From the NCBI RefSeq assembly GCF_028640845.1, contig NC_080543.1, positions 9,269,959-9,333,958 on the forward strand: a DNA stretch of 64,000 nt, read 5' to 3'. Below the pieces are notes generated by a model that saw only the letters and a program-made list of their open reading frames with translations, had not been told where the DNA came from and ran no database searches. The DNA comes from Ahaetulla prasina. Taxonomy: Eukaryota > Chordata > Lepidosauria > Squamata > Colubridae. The first letter of the stretch is position 1, and every line of letters starts with the position of its first letter. Positions 34,798 to 45,344 of this stretch are shown one piece after another. The translations under genes were made by a program, and so were the position numbers.

Positions 34798-35216
34798 CCA
34801 TGATGGCGAACCTATGGCACGGGTGCCACAGGTGGCACGTGGAGCCATATCTGTGGCCACGTGAGTGTCGCCCTAACTCAGCTCCAACACACATGTGCAC
34901 ACCGGCCAGCTGATTTTTGGACTTTCCGGGCCCGCTGGAAGTCAGGAAACAGGCCATTTCCGGCCTCCGGAGGGCCTCCAGCGGGCTGGGAAAGGCTCTT
35001 TTCGCCTTCCCCAGGCTCCAAGAAAGCCTCTAGAGCCTGGGGAGAGTGAAAAACGGGCCTACCGGGCCCACCGGTAACCTCTTTGCCGTCACATGCCAAA
35101 AACACAGGGGGGAGCGGGGGGGCATTAAATTATGGGTGCAGGCACGTGCACGTACAACCCCCCCCCACGCTCCCCATGCTTTTGGCACGCGACAGCAAAA
35201 AGGTTAGTCATCACTG
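34797..35216. mobile_element. E7-type hAT element
   Basis: Ends CATGATGGCGAACCTATGG and GTTAGTCATCACTG. Interior has CCTCCAGAGCC-like repeats. Flanks do not match, perhaps because the left side meets the SINE head. Confidence 0.65.
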
Positions 35217-35221
35217 GTATA

Positions 35222-35290
35222 GGTTTTCCTGCCTGACTAGAAGACCTCCAAGGTCCCTTCCAACTCTTTTGCTATTCTGTTCTGTTCTTT
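35222..35290 (+). mobile_element. CR1 3' end
   Basis: CTCCAAGGTCCCTTCCAACT followed by TTCTG repeats. Confidence 0.75.
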
Positions 35291-35303
35291 ACTACCGGTA
35301 GAT

Positions 35304-35815
35304 CAGGGGTGAAATGCTCCCGATTCGGACCGGTTCGCACGATCCGGTAGCGATTGGGGCAGGTAGTTCGGGAGAACCGGTAGCAAAAATCCCTGCCCCC
35401 TCCCCCAATGCCCACAACTCGCTGTTCCTCTTCTCTGTCCCTGAAGCTCTCAGTGGTGATATAGCTGCAAACGGCCTTAAAGGACTGCCGCGGCACTTCA
35501 AAGGGCTGCACTACAGCTGATCAGCGCTGTAGACAGCTAGTAGACCGGGGTCTCTATTTTTAAAGAAGGTAGACCGGCGCCTGCCAAAAAAGGGCATTTG
35601 GTAGACCGGGGCTTCTCAGTAAAAGGCAATTGATAGACTGGGGCCTCTATTTTTAAAGAAGGTAGACTGGTGCCTCCCAAGTTTTGTATACTTTATTATT
35701 TTTATTATTTATTATTATTGACCATGCCCATTCAGTCACCTGACCACCAAGCCACACCCACCAATTAAGCCATGCCCACAGAACCAGTAGGGAAAATTTT
35801 TAAATTTCACCCCTG
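35304..35815. mobile_element. E9-type hAT element
   Basis: Ends CAGGGGTGAAATGCTCCC and TTTCACCCCTG. Exact duplication CGGTAGAT at 35296-35303 and 35816-35823. Confidence 0.93.
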
Positions 35816-35823
35816 CGGTAGAT

Positions 35824-36640
35824 CCTAATGGGACTTGACAGACTTGAACATTGGCCGCTATCTAACAAAATGAAATTCAACAGCGAAAAAAGTAAGGTTC
35901 TACATTTAGGCCAAAAAAACAAAATGCACAGGTACCGTATATGTGGTACCTTGCTCAATAGTAGTACCTGTGAGAGGGATCTTGGAGTCCTAGTGGACAA
36001 CCATTTAGATATGAGCCAGCAGTGTGCAGCTGCTGCTAAAAAAGCCAACACAGTTCTGGGCTGCATAAACAGAGGGATAGAATCAAGATCACGTGAAGTG
36101 TTAGTGCCACTTTATAATGCCTTGGTAAGGCCACACTTGGAATACTGTATTCAGTTTTGGTCGCTACGATGTAAAAAAGATGCTGAGACTCTAGAAACAG
36201 TGTAGAGAAGAGCAACAAAGATGATTAGGGGACTGGAGGATAGAACATATGAAGAGGTTGCAGGAACTGGGTATGTCTAGTTTAATGAAAAGAAGGACTA
36301 GGGGAGATATGATAGCAGTCTTCCAATATCTCAGGGGCTGCCACAAAGAAGAGGGAGTCAAACTATTCTCCAAAGCACCTGAGGGTAGAACAAGAAGCAA
36401 TGGGTGGAAACTGATCAAGGAAAGAAGCAACCTAGAACTAAGGAGAAATTTCCTGACAGTTAGAACAATTAATCAGTTGAACAACTTGCCTGAAGAAGTT
36501 GTGAATGCTCCAACACTGAAAATTTTTAAGAAAATGTTGGATAACCATCTGTCTAAGATGATGTAGGGTTTCCTGCCTGGGCGGGGGTTGGACTAGAATG
36601 CCTCCAGGGTCCCTTCCAACTCTGTTGTTATTCATTTATT
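35824..36640 (+). mobile_element. CR1 LINE ORF2 C-terminus and 3' end
   Basis: The longest CR1 copy here. Frames encode D-L-G-V-L-V-D-N-H-L-D-M-S-Q-Q-C, then R-P-H-L-E-Y-C-I-Q-F-W, and R-R-T-R-G-D-M-I-A-V-F-Q-Y-L. A TAG near 36204 and a frame change near 36240 break it. It ends with the GGTCCCTTCCAACTCTG signature. Confidence 0.92.
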
Positions 36641-36780
36641 TATCCTCCAGAGTAAGCAAGCCATAATGGGAAATGAGGAGGTACAAATGATGCACGTTAA
36701 ACTGGTAAGAACCTGTATGCGTTATGTGTTATATTTCATCACACTGTCGATTAAAAAAAAAAATCAGCGCCAATTCTCAC

Positions 36781-36917
36781 CATAAGAAGCCTGTCTCCGA
36801 CTTGCAACCGTCCGTCCTTTTGGGCTGCGCCACCATCAATAATTTTGGTGACGTAGATGCTGTTGTCTCCAGGGATGTGCTGGTTTCCTACGCCTCCGGC
36901 AATGCTGAATCCCAGAC
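36781..36917 (-). CDS. DLG2: DLG2 coding exon: N-terminal part of PDZ2
   Basis: This 137-bp exon completes the glycine codon and encodes 45 residues starting L-G-F-S-I-A-G-G, so the GLGF loop of PDZ2 spans the splice junction. It continues through [14 protein letters not shown] and ends V-G-D-R-L-L-M. The acceptor is TTTCCGTCTAG at 36918 and the donor is GTGAGA from 36780. The exon ends in phase 0. PDZ2 of this family binds C-terminal tails of NMDA receptor GluN2 subunits and Shaker potassium channels and is the site of nNOS PDZ-PDZ pairing; that role is family knowledge. No frameshift or stop is seen, so the exon looks functional. Confidence 0.96.
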
Positions 36918-37072
36918 CTAGACGGAAATGAAAAAAGAGAGTACACTTTATGGAGAGTACGCTTTATTGAAGATGAACTAAGGTTAAGCTCAAAAGCAGC
37001 ATCTCAGGCTACATCAGGTCCCCCACCCCAAGAAAGCCACTTCTTCCAAGATGAGTTCTTTATTGATCCACC

Positions 37073-37684
37073 TGTTGTGACCCAGGCCCAAGTAGGTAGA
37101 AGGAAACTCAGTCCGTGTAAAAACAAACTTTATTCGAACAGCTGAGAATTAGTTCATTCTCAGCGTAGTTCAACTAAATTGAAGCAAATTCCTCCCAACA
37201 CAAATTCCTCAGTCCTATCACGAACCTTGGTCTAATTAGGCAAACTGCCAAAGGCCTTTCTTGGCAAAAGTTCAGAAGACACCGATACGAAACAAATGCA
37301 AGAAGACGAAGCTATCAACGTTGTTTTCCAGCAAAGAGCCCAAACGCCGTTGCTGGTCTTTTAAGCCTTATGGGAGGGGCCAATCATCTCTTGGCCCTAC
37401 TCACAAGTCGTCCTCTTTGCTTGAGCTGCTCTTGCCTTCTGGCAGCTCTTCTCATGCGTGCATTAAGAACAGGCTCCTCCTGTTCCTCTGCCTCACTACT
37501 GTCAGTCTCTGGAGGCTCTGGAGTCCGCACCTCACTTCCCGACGGCCCTGACCCCACCTCAGCCTCCGACGCAGAGCCCTCAACCAGGCCTTCCCCAGCC
37601 TCCAGGACTGGCCCACGCTCTTTTTTAACCTCATTGCTGTCCGACTCCATTGCCAGCTCTGCAAGTTGCTGGCGGACCACAACA
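37073..37684 (-). mobile_element. Solo LTR, family C
   Basis: Minus sense, TGTTGTGGTCCGCC to GGGTCACAACA. Flanks CCACC and TCACC (4 of 5). The frame entering at its first base reads V-V-R-Q-Q-L-A-E-L-A-M-E-S-D-S-N-E and ends near R-M-R-R-A-A-R-R. Confidence 0.88.
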
Positions 37685-37748
37685 TCACCTCTATAGACAG
37701 TATCTTGCCAAAGTGAAGCACTCTACTATCTACAAGAAGCATCAGTGG

Positions 37749-37925
37749 TGGGTTTCTATCGGTTCACCCCGGTTCGGGAAAACTGATTGTGGCAGTGGCA
37801 GGAGGCTCCGCCCACCCACCCGGACATCATCATGGATGCTCTGCGCACGCACCGAAAGTTCTGCGCATGTGCAGAAGCGTCGCAAGCGAGCACACAGATG
37901 CGCACACTCATAGTTAGCGATAGCG
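37749..37925. mobile_element. E1-like hAT fragment
   Basis: Left end CAGTGGTGGGTTTCTATCGG with GGCTCCGCCCACCCACC interior. The right end could not be found. Confidence 0.5.
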
Positions 37926-37954
37926 AAGGTAAGTAGAACTGACTACTGCTACAC

Positions 37955-38222
37955 GTAGTCCTCTGAAGTGGTATTGACGCTTCACGTGATCTTAATTTGC
38001 AATCTTCCCAGTTGGCTTTCGACAAGCACAGTCAACGGGAGAGGCGGGATTTGCTTAACAACCACATGATTCACTTAACAACCATGGCAAAGAAGGTTGT
38101 AAAATCACGACAAAAAAAGGCTGTGAAATTAGGCACGATTCACCTAACCAATGCCCCACTTGGCTAGGGAAGTGGTGGTCATACGTATGACCCAATAGTG
38201 GTCATAAGTTGAAGACGCCCTG
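37955..38222. mobile_element. TA-TIR element, decayed
   Basis: Recurring CACTTAACAACCATGGCAAAG and GGTCATAAGTTGAAGACGCC match the interior and right end of the 25984 family. It lies next to the 38258 exon. Confidence 0.6.
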
Positions 38223-38257
38223 CGCTGTGTTTGCCTCATTGTCCATTAATTAATTAC

Positions 38258-38427
38258 CTTTGGGTCCTTTGAACAGTTTAATTTCCACCACAGTCTCCAG
38301 AATAGGTCTCCTCCGACGGACATAGAGTCGTACGATAGAGCCGGCTTCCTTCAGTGCCTCAACAGCTTTGCTATGTGACACTTCAGATACATCAACCTCA
38401 TTCACCCGCAAAATGCAATCGTTGACT
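38258..38427 (-). CDS. DLG2: DLG2 coding exon: C-terminal half of PDZ1 and PDZ1-PDZ2 linker
   Basis: This 170-bp exon follows the 59878-60002 exon after an intron of about 21.5 kb. It completes the split arginine codon, then reads [10 protein letters not shown]. The alpha-B helix begins with H-S-K-A-V-E-A-L; the leading histidine is the residue that gives class I PDZ domains their preference for S/T-x-hydrophobic C-termini. A short basic stretch (V-R-R-R-R-P) and the start of the PDZ2 first strand (E-I-K-L-F-K-G-P-K) follow. The acceptor is T/C-rich ending CCTCCAG at 38428; the donor is GTAATT from 38257. The exon ends with one base of a glycine codon, matching the phase of the next exon. Confidence 0.96.
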
Positions 38428-38524
38428 CTGGAGGGGGAAAAAAAACAACAGGAACAGGAAACCATTATAGCGACAGCGTACGTTGTAATTTCAACATGAG
38501 AAAGCAGTTCGTCAGCTATGGTTA

Positions 38525-38640
38525 GAAGGCAGTATGGCAAGCTAACTCTGCTCACTGCCAGCAGTTCGATTCTGACTCGCTCAAGGTGGATTCAGCCTTC
38601 CATCCTTCGGAGGTGGGTAAAAATGAGTAATAACATAAAA
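38525..38640 (+). mobile_element. tRNA-derived SINE fragment (type 3)
   Basis: Box B-like CAGTTCGATTC and CTTCCATCCTTCGGAGGTG core. Confidence 0.55.
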
Positions 38641-39095
38641 CCTCAACTTTTAACTTTTACATAATAAAATATACTAGCCGTTTCTATAAGAACAAACCTA
38701 TCTGATCAAAAACCCAAAATCAGTTTCATTTTTCCCACCTCAAGCACCTCAAGTCCAAGAACGGTTTCGAAGTAAAAACAAAATTAATTGCATTTTTTTC
38801 TTTAATCAAAGCAGTCAATTTAGCCATCTCTGCTAACTCTATCAACTTTTGCAGCCAGACGTATTTTTATGTAAAAGTAAAAAGGTTTTATGTTATTACC
38901 TTTATTTATTGCGCCAAAAGAAGCTGGAAGTCAATGCTTTCCTTTTTCTGTTCCCCGCTATCCTACACTTTTTCCTTTCTCCCTTTTCCGCCCCTATTTT
39001 CCCATTCTCTTCATAGGTCCATCTTAACTTCAAATGGTTGGTAAGCGATCGGTTATAAATCAAGGACTACCTGTATCATTATCCTCATCTACTTT
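38641..39095. other. Unassigned sequence
   Basis: Mostly unassigned; 39050-39076 is the right end of a TA-TIR element (AAATCAAGGACTACCTGTA). Confidence 0.45.
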
Positions 39096-39307
39096 TAATG
39101 ACCCCATAATCCCTTGCGGGGTGGGCAACTGAATGGAGCCGAATGTTTACTGGCTGGATACCCTACCTGTCGCCAATGCGGAGTTATATTCAGGAGATAT
39201 ATTCTCATCGTGCCCAGAGAGAGAAATATCTGCCTCTACCTAGGATCGAACTCACAGCCTCCTGATTGCGAGGCAAGAGCTCCACCCCTAGGCCACCGGA
39301 CCACTCC
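39096..39307 (-). mobile_element. tRNA-derived SINE (type 2)
   Basis: Second copy of the 3432-3659 SINE, in the same orientation, with box B-like GAGTTCGATCC in minus sense. Confidence 0.7.
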
Positions 39308-40024
39308 AAGGACCACCAGTATGGCCTCTAGAATTTCCAGCCTTGCACAACCAGCCTGGTAGCTTCTGTTAAAAACCTGGCTGTCCGATGGGATTGCTTT
39401 ATTTACTATGTACAGTACACTAATTAAATAGGCTGCTAAATAGTATAGTTATCTGGGTGGCTCACGAACCTAAAATCAGAAAACACGCTTTTGTTTAAGT
39501 TATGCCACAAGACAGCAAACTACGGAATGTAAAATTCCCTCCAGGGCAGGAAACGTAATAATTACAAACCAGGCGCACGTTATTTTTATACCTAGTTAAA
39601 TATAAGCCATAGCTCAACAGAAGACGAAATAAACACTCTTTATATTCATAACAATTTGCTCGGAAATTCTCAAACTGGAGCAGTTACAAAATACCGTGCA
39701 ATCTGTGCGCTGTACGGAAAAAAACAAACAAATTAAAAGTGCTTTCCGCCGAATAAACAACGCGTGATACTGGAAATATGTCTCGACAGACTTTTATTGA
39801 GACGGAGGGAATAGCACTACGAGTTCCCACAACATTTTATTTCCATTTTCAGAAGGGAATAAGTTTTGCTAACCGCACATACCACGTGCACACTATCTGA
39901 AGACATACTTTGACTGACAAAAATCAAATCCAGTTTTGCTCAGTGAATCTCTATTAAGCTAAGCACAAAAGCACCAGCGGTACAGGTGTAGCAAGCTTGT
40001 TGAAGGTGTGGTTCCTCTTTGATT
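39308..40024. other. Repeat-free tract
   Basis: About 700 bp of AT-rich single-copy-looking sequence before the satellite. No exon recognised. Confidence 0.45.
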
Positions 40025-40335
40025 TAATCTCCTCTCTCTTTCTCTCCTCTCCCTCCCCCCTTCTCTCTCACATACACACACACACCTCTTCCTATCTCCT
40101 CTCATCTCTCTCTCTCATCTGTGTCTGTCTTTCTGTCTCTCATCTCTCCTTTATCTCCCCTCTCTCTCTCTCTCTCTCTCACACGCACACACACACATTT
40201 CCTCTCTCTCTCTCTCATTCTATATCTCTCTCTCTCTCATCTCTCTCTCTTTCTCTCCTCTATCTCATCTCATCTCTCTCTCTCATCTCTCTTCTATCTC
40301 ATCAGTGTCTGTCTTTCTGTCTCTCATCTCCTTTA

Positions 40336-40370
<35 letters not shown>

Positions 40371-40850
40371 CTCTTCCTATCTCCTCTCATCTCTTCTATC
40401 TCATCTCTCTCTCTCTCTCTCTCATCTCTGTCTCTCTCTCTCTCATCTGTCTCTCTGTGTGTGTCCATATGTCTCTCTCTCATCTCTCCTTTATCTCCCC
40501 TCTCTCTCTTTCTCTCTCTCTCACACACACACACACACATTTCCTCTCTCTCTCTCATTCTATATCTCTCTCTCTCTCATCTCTCTCTCTCTTTCTCTCC
40601 TCTATCTCATCTCATCTCATCTATCTCTCTCTCATCTCTCTTCTATCTCATCTGTGTCTTTCTGTCTCTCATCTCTCCTTTATCTCCTCTCTCTCTCTCA
40701 CACACACACACACACTTCCTCTCTCTCTCTCTCATTCTATATCTGTCTCTCTCTGTCTCTCTCTCATCTCTGTCTCTCTTTCTCTCTCTATCTCATCTGT
40801 CTCTCTGTGTGCGTCCATATGTTTCTCTCTCATCTCTCCTTTATCTCATC
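40025..40850. repeat. CT/CA compound satellite
   Basis: (TC)n blocks broken by ATC and by (CA)n runs, with a period of roughly 330 bp: CACACACACACATTTCCTC recurs near 40190, 40525 and 40705, and ATATGTCTCTCTCTC-like units also recur. Long open frames in all plus frames are a by-product of this composition. Confidence 0.9.
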
Positions 40851-40869
40851 TATATTTACTTGTCTAACT

Positions 40870-41440
40870 TACTTACTTACTTACTTATTTATTTATTTTG
40901 TCGAGTACATATTAGATAATTAATTAATATATTATATATATATAATATATATATATGCTTATACCTTTATATACTATATAACCTTTCTGTATGATAGTTA
41001 CATATATTGTTGTGACAAAATAAATAAATAAAATAAAAATAATCTATATAAGCATAAGCATGAATTGAATACATAAAATGAATACAATTAAAGGGAACAT
41101 TAGGACAGGGAGGGTAGGCACGCTGGTGCGCTTATGCACACCCCTTACAGACCTCTTAGGAATGGGGTGAGGTCAACAGTAGACAGTCTTAGGTTAAAGT
41201 TTTGGGGGTTTGGGGATGTGACCACAGAGTCTGGTAATGCATTCCAGGCATTAACAACTCTTGTTACTGAAGTCATATATTCAGCAATCGAGTTTGGAGC
41301 GGTTTAATATCTATTGTGTGCTCGTGTATTGTTGTGGTTGAAGCTGAAGTAGTCATTGACAGGTAGGACGTTGTAGCAGATGGTTTTATGAGCTATGCTC
41401 AGGTCATACCGAAGGCGGCGTAGTTCTAAATTTTCAATTT
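40870..41440 (-). mobile_element. Non-LTR LINE C-terminus and A/T-rich 3' tail
   Basis: The minus strand encodes R-V-V-N-A-W-N-A-L-P-D-S-V-V, the conserved C-terminal motif of CR1/L2-group ORF2 proteins; the frame has one stop upstream. The tail holds (AATA)n and (TA)n. Confidence 0.75.
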
Positions 41441-41444
41441 TTCT

Positions 41445-41935
41445 GCCTCTCTCTCTGTCCCTCTCTCTCTGACACACCGTCTTTCCTTTATTTCATCTCT
41501 CTCTCTCTCTCATATCTCCAGTGGTGAGATTCAGCCAGTTCGCACCACTTCGGGAGAACCGGTTGTTAACTTTCTGAGCAGTTTGGTGAACTGGTTGTTG
41601 GAAGAAATCATTAGGGCAGAGAACCGGTTGTTAAATTACTTGAATCCCACCACTGCATATCTCTCATATCTGTGTCTCTCTCTATCTCTTTCTCATCTTT
41701 GTCTCTCTCTCTCCTCTCTTTCCTCTCTCTCCTCTGTCTCTCTCTGTGTGTCGATATGTCTCTCTCACCTCTCACCTCTCTCTCATCTATATTTGTCTCG
41801 TTCTCTGTCCCCCTCTTTCTCTCGCCTCTCACCTCTCTCTCTCTCTCATCTATATTTGTCTCTCTCTGTGTCCCCTCTCTCTCTTATCTCTCTCTCACAC
41901 ACTCTCTCTCTCCTTCCCCCCTCCCTCTCTCTGCA
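41445..41935. repeat. CT satellite, second block, split by a MITE
   Basis: (TC)n and ATCTCTCTC units continue on both sides of the MITE at 41519-41655. Confidence 0.9.
41519..41655. mobile_element. 137-bp hAT MITE
   Basis: Ends CAGTGGTGAGATTCAGCC and GAATCCCACCACTG. Exact duplication CATATCTC at 41511-41518 and 41656-41663, taken from the CT satellite. Same length as the copy at 49832. Confidence 0.95.
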
Positions 41936-42229
41936 GAGACTAAGAAAAACATTTGTCACAACTCTGTGATGACTAATTGTCACCCATCGTTTAAGGACCT
42001 GAAATTCAGGTTGAGCTACATTTGACATGCTGCTTGGGCTCCTTTTGAATGACTTTTGGGAGCCAATGTGTTTAAACCCCCGAATACCAAAACTGTCCCA
42101 AACAATAATACGGAAACAGACCAAAAAGGGATTTAAATGGTTTGTCTGACCTGCTTGGCAAAGCCCTCCCTGCAGTTTTCACAAACTGAGTTGGGTACAA
42201 TTATCTGGGCACAGGTAGCAACAGCTCCA
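41936..42229. other. Unassigned sequence
   Basis: Nothing recognised. Confidence 0.4.
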
Positions 42230-42500
42230 GTGGTTTGTTAAATTTCTTTGGCTACAAAGGTTCTTGCAAGACACCCACTGAGAATATCATGGTGACAAAA
42301 CAACAATCGGTGTTATTTGGGGGGCTGACCATTTATGGATGCCTCTATCTGAATGAATTCTGGAGTGGATACTGGAATAAGGGATGATAAGCCTCGAAGA
42401 GTTGATCAGAAATCTTCGTTTCTGCTTTGTGCTTTCCACCTTGATAGGATAATTGTGATGGGAAACTTTTTTGGGCTCGATGTGTCAAATATTTAGCAAA
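42230..42500 (+). repeat. Unclassified dispersed repeat, copy 1
   Basis: Clearly related along its length to 62693-62960, for example GGTTCTTGCAAGACACCCAC. No TIR, poly-A or tRNA head seen. Confidence 0.65.
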
Positions 42501-42539
42501 ATGCGTAATTTGACAGTGCTGTGTGTCCCCCTCCCCCAA

Positions 42540-43250
42540 TGAAAAAGGGCAGGAGACCCTATACCATTTTAGACAAGTGGCTGTCCAGTCTGTTCTTAAA
42601 AACCTTCAGTGATGAAGCACCCACAACTTCTGAAGGCAGGCTGTTTTACGGTTAATTGTCCTCACCCTTAAGAAGTTTCTCCTTAATTCCAGGTTGTTTC
42701 TCTCCTTGATTAGTTTCCATCCATGGTTTCTTGTCTGGTCTTCTGGTGCTTTGGAAAATAGGTTGACCACTTCCTCTTTGTTGCAGCTTCTCTAATACTG
42801 GAATACTGTTGGCATATCCCCCCCTAGTCCTTCTTTTCTCTAGACTAGCCAAGCCCAAATCCTGCAACTGTTCTTCATATGTTTTAGTCTCCAGGCCTTA
42901 AATTGTCTTAGTTGTTCTTCTCTGCACTTTTTCCAAAGTCTCAATGTCTTTTTTGTAAAATGGTGACCAAAATTGGATGCAGTATGTCAGGTGTGGCGCT
43001 ACTGAGGCTTTATAAGCGGTACTAAGACTTGGCGTGATTTTGATTCTGTGCCTCTGTTTACACAACCAAGGATTGTATTGGCTTTTTTGGCTGCTGCTGC
43101 ACACTGCTGGCTCACGTTTCACTGATCGTCCACTAGGACTCCAAGGTCGCTCTCACACTTATTGTTTTTGAGCCAGGTTTCTCTACTTATACCTTTGGCT
43201 CTTCCTGCCTAGGTGTAAAGCCTTGCTTTTCTCCACATTAAAGACAGGTG
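42540..43250 (-). mobile_element. CR1 LINE ORF2 C-terminus and 3' end
   Basis: Minus sense, over 700 bp: decayed A-P-H-L-T-Y-C-I-Q-F-W-S and S-L-E-K-R-R-T-R-G coding, several frame changes. (TGAA)n at about 43257-43318 follows. Confidence 0.88.
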
Positions 43251-43340
43251 TGATATAAATTGAATGAATGGATGAGTGAATGAATGAATGGATGGATGAA
43301 CGAATGAATGAATGCAAGCAAACAAGGCCAAGTGACAAAA

Positions 43341-44405
43341 TGTGCATATTGCCTCTGCGCCCCCCGAGCCGGGGCCCCTGCCAGAAAATGACTCGGAAAG
43401 TGAGGGGGAAGGCCATCAGGACTTACCTCTGGAGCACCAGCTTCCCTGGCTCAGCTCCAGGAGCCAGAGGCAGGCCAGGTGGAGGAGATAACGAGGCCTC
43501 CGTCCCCTAATTCTTTCCCCCCCCCAGGCCACGCCTCCAGACCTGGCTAATGGCAATCAGGCCTGGCTGGACCCTAGGTTTCGTAGGCAGGAGAGGTGGG
43601 AACAACCCAACAAGAAAGACACAGACTTCAGAGGATAATTAGAACTGCAGAAAAAATAATTGCTACCAACCTGCCTTCCATTGAGGACCTGTATACTGCA
43701 CGAATCAAGAAGGGGGCCGTGAAAATATTTACAGATCCCTCTCATCCAGGACATAAACTGTTTCAACTCCTACCCTCAAAATGACGCTATAGAGCACTGC
43801 ACACCAGAACAACTAGACACAAGAACAGTTTTTTCCGAAGGCCATCACTCTGCTAAACAATTAATTTCCTCAACACTGTCAAACTATTTCCTAAATCTGC
43901 ACTGCTATTAATCTTCTCATCGTTCCCATCACCCATCTCTTTCCACTTATGACTGTATGACTGTAACTTTGTTGCTGGCAATCCTTATGATTTATATTGA
44001 TATATTGACCATCATTTGTGTTGTAAGTGTTGTATCTTGATGAACGTATCTTTTCGTTTATGTACACTGAGAGCATAGGCACCAAGACAAATTCCTTACT
44101 TGGCCAATAAAAAATTCCATTCTATTCTATTCTATTCAGAAGCAAGGGTGGGGCAGGCCTAGGAAGTGCTGAGTCATGGAGCCATATCCCACAGGATATA
44201 AAAGCAGCAAGAGCTGCTATACCTCTTCATGGCAAGCAAATCAACTGCTTAACTAGAGCTGAAGTACTGTTTGTTCCTGGTTGACTCATCGGCATCAAGC
44301 GAGATAACAGAGACACTTGGCAGACGCTCACTACTTTGCTGCCAGAAGCTGATAGTTGTCGGCTAATTAAGTCATCGCTCGGACTGAGTCGAGGGGGACA
44401 GAACA
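43341..44405 (+). mobile_element. LTR, family B, split by a CR1/L3 insertion
   Basis: Has the E-N-D-S-E-S-E-G-E-G frame, A-W-L-D-P-R-F-R-R, a TATA-like GGATATAAAAGC near 44198 and the GGGGGACAGAACA end. The exact 5' end is uncertain; a target duplication was not confirmed. Confidence 0.78.
43597..44142 (+). mobile_element. CR1/L3 LINE 3' end with short (TTCTA)n
   Basis: Encodes T-D-F-R-G-like coding in a broken frame (L-P-S-I-E-D-L-Y-T-A-R-I-K), then the CTTGGCCAATAAAAAATTC tail and only a few TTCTA units. Confidence 0.88.
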
Positions 44406-44414
44406 GTGTATTGC

Positions 44415-44561
44415 AGTGTCACTATAGAAGGACGGAAGGCTGAGTCAACCTTGAGCCAGTGAGGATCGAACTGCCAAACTGCTGGCAGCCCGGCAGTCAG
44501 CAGAAGTAGCCTGCAGTACCGCATTCTAACCACTGCGCCAACACGGCTCTTATAATTCTTT
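44415..44561 (-). mobile_element. tRNA-derived SINE head (type 3)
   Basis: Minus sense: GCCGTGTTGGCGCAGTGG head, box B-like AGTTCGATCC. No tail. Confidence 0.65.
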
Positions 44562-44964
44562 ATCATAGTGATTTCACACACCATGTGTTCAATAATCAAA
44601 TAATACCCATAATAGCCAGGCTTGATTAAATGTGGGATTCTTTAAAGCTTTCCAGAAAAATCAATGCTATCTAAATCTCGTAAACTAAGTAGGTATGGAT
44701 TTGGACACCAAAAAAACTCTCCTATGAGCAGCCATCTGTCCATTATTTAAGGCTCTGTCTTGAAGCCATGTACTACTTGTTCCACTTGAATCCCTGGGAG
44801 TCAACCTCATTATGAGAAAACCTGTCAAATTCTAGTCTTGCAAGTATTTTTAAGGCCAAACTAAAATAGATAATAGCCTGCTAGTAGGAAGCCCAGCAAT
44901 CACAAACCCTCAAAGTAGGAGTAGTAATAATAGGAGGAAAAGTGAAATGTATTGTTGCCGTCAT
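44562..44964. other. Unassigned sequence
   Basis: Nothing recognised. Confidence 0.4.
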
Positions 44965-45065
44965 TTTGAACGTGATTTATTATTTTGTTGCTTGTATGTA
45001 CACTGAGAGTTTATGCATCGGAGACAAATTCCTTGAGTGTCCAATCACACTTGGCCAATAAAGGA
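44965..45065 (+). mobile_element. CR1/L3 LINE extreme 3' end
   Basis: Only the last ~100 bp (GTACACTGAGAG...CACACTTGGCCAATAAAG). Confidence 0.82.
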
Positions 45066-45290
45066 TCTATTCTATTCTATTCTATTCTATTCTATTCTAT
45101 TCTAGTCTATTCCATTCTATTCTATTCTATTCTATTCTACTCTACTCTACTCTACTCTATTCTCATTCCATCCCATCCCATCCCATCCCATCCCAACCCA
45201 TCCCATCCCATCCCATCCTTTTCTGTTGTTCTGCCTTCTGTTCTGTTCTGTTCTGTTCTGTTCTGCTCTGCTCTGTTCTGTTCTATGAAT
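45066..45290 (+). repeat. Pentanucleotide array with three unit types
   Basis: (TTCTA)n, then (TCTAC)n, then (TCCCA)n, then (TTCTG)n/(CTCTG)n in blocks. Confidence 0.93.
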
Positions 45291-45344
45291 ATTTAAAAGT
45301 CAGAGGCATGTCTTTGAGAAGTACCCTATTGGACAAATAGGAAT

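Noticed and set aside
39997..40923. Long plus-strand open frames of up to 308 residues
   Set aside because: They are translations of the CT/CA satellite (Ser/Leu/His/Thr only) and are open in all three frames, as expected from composition.
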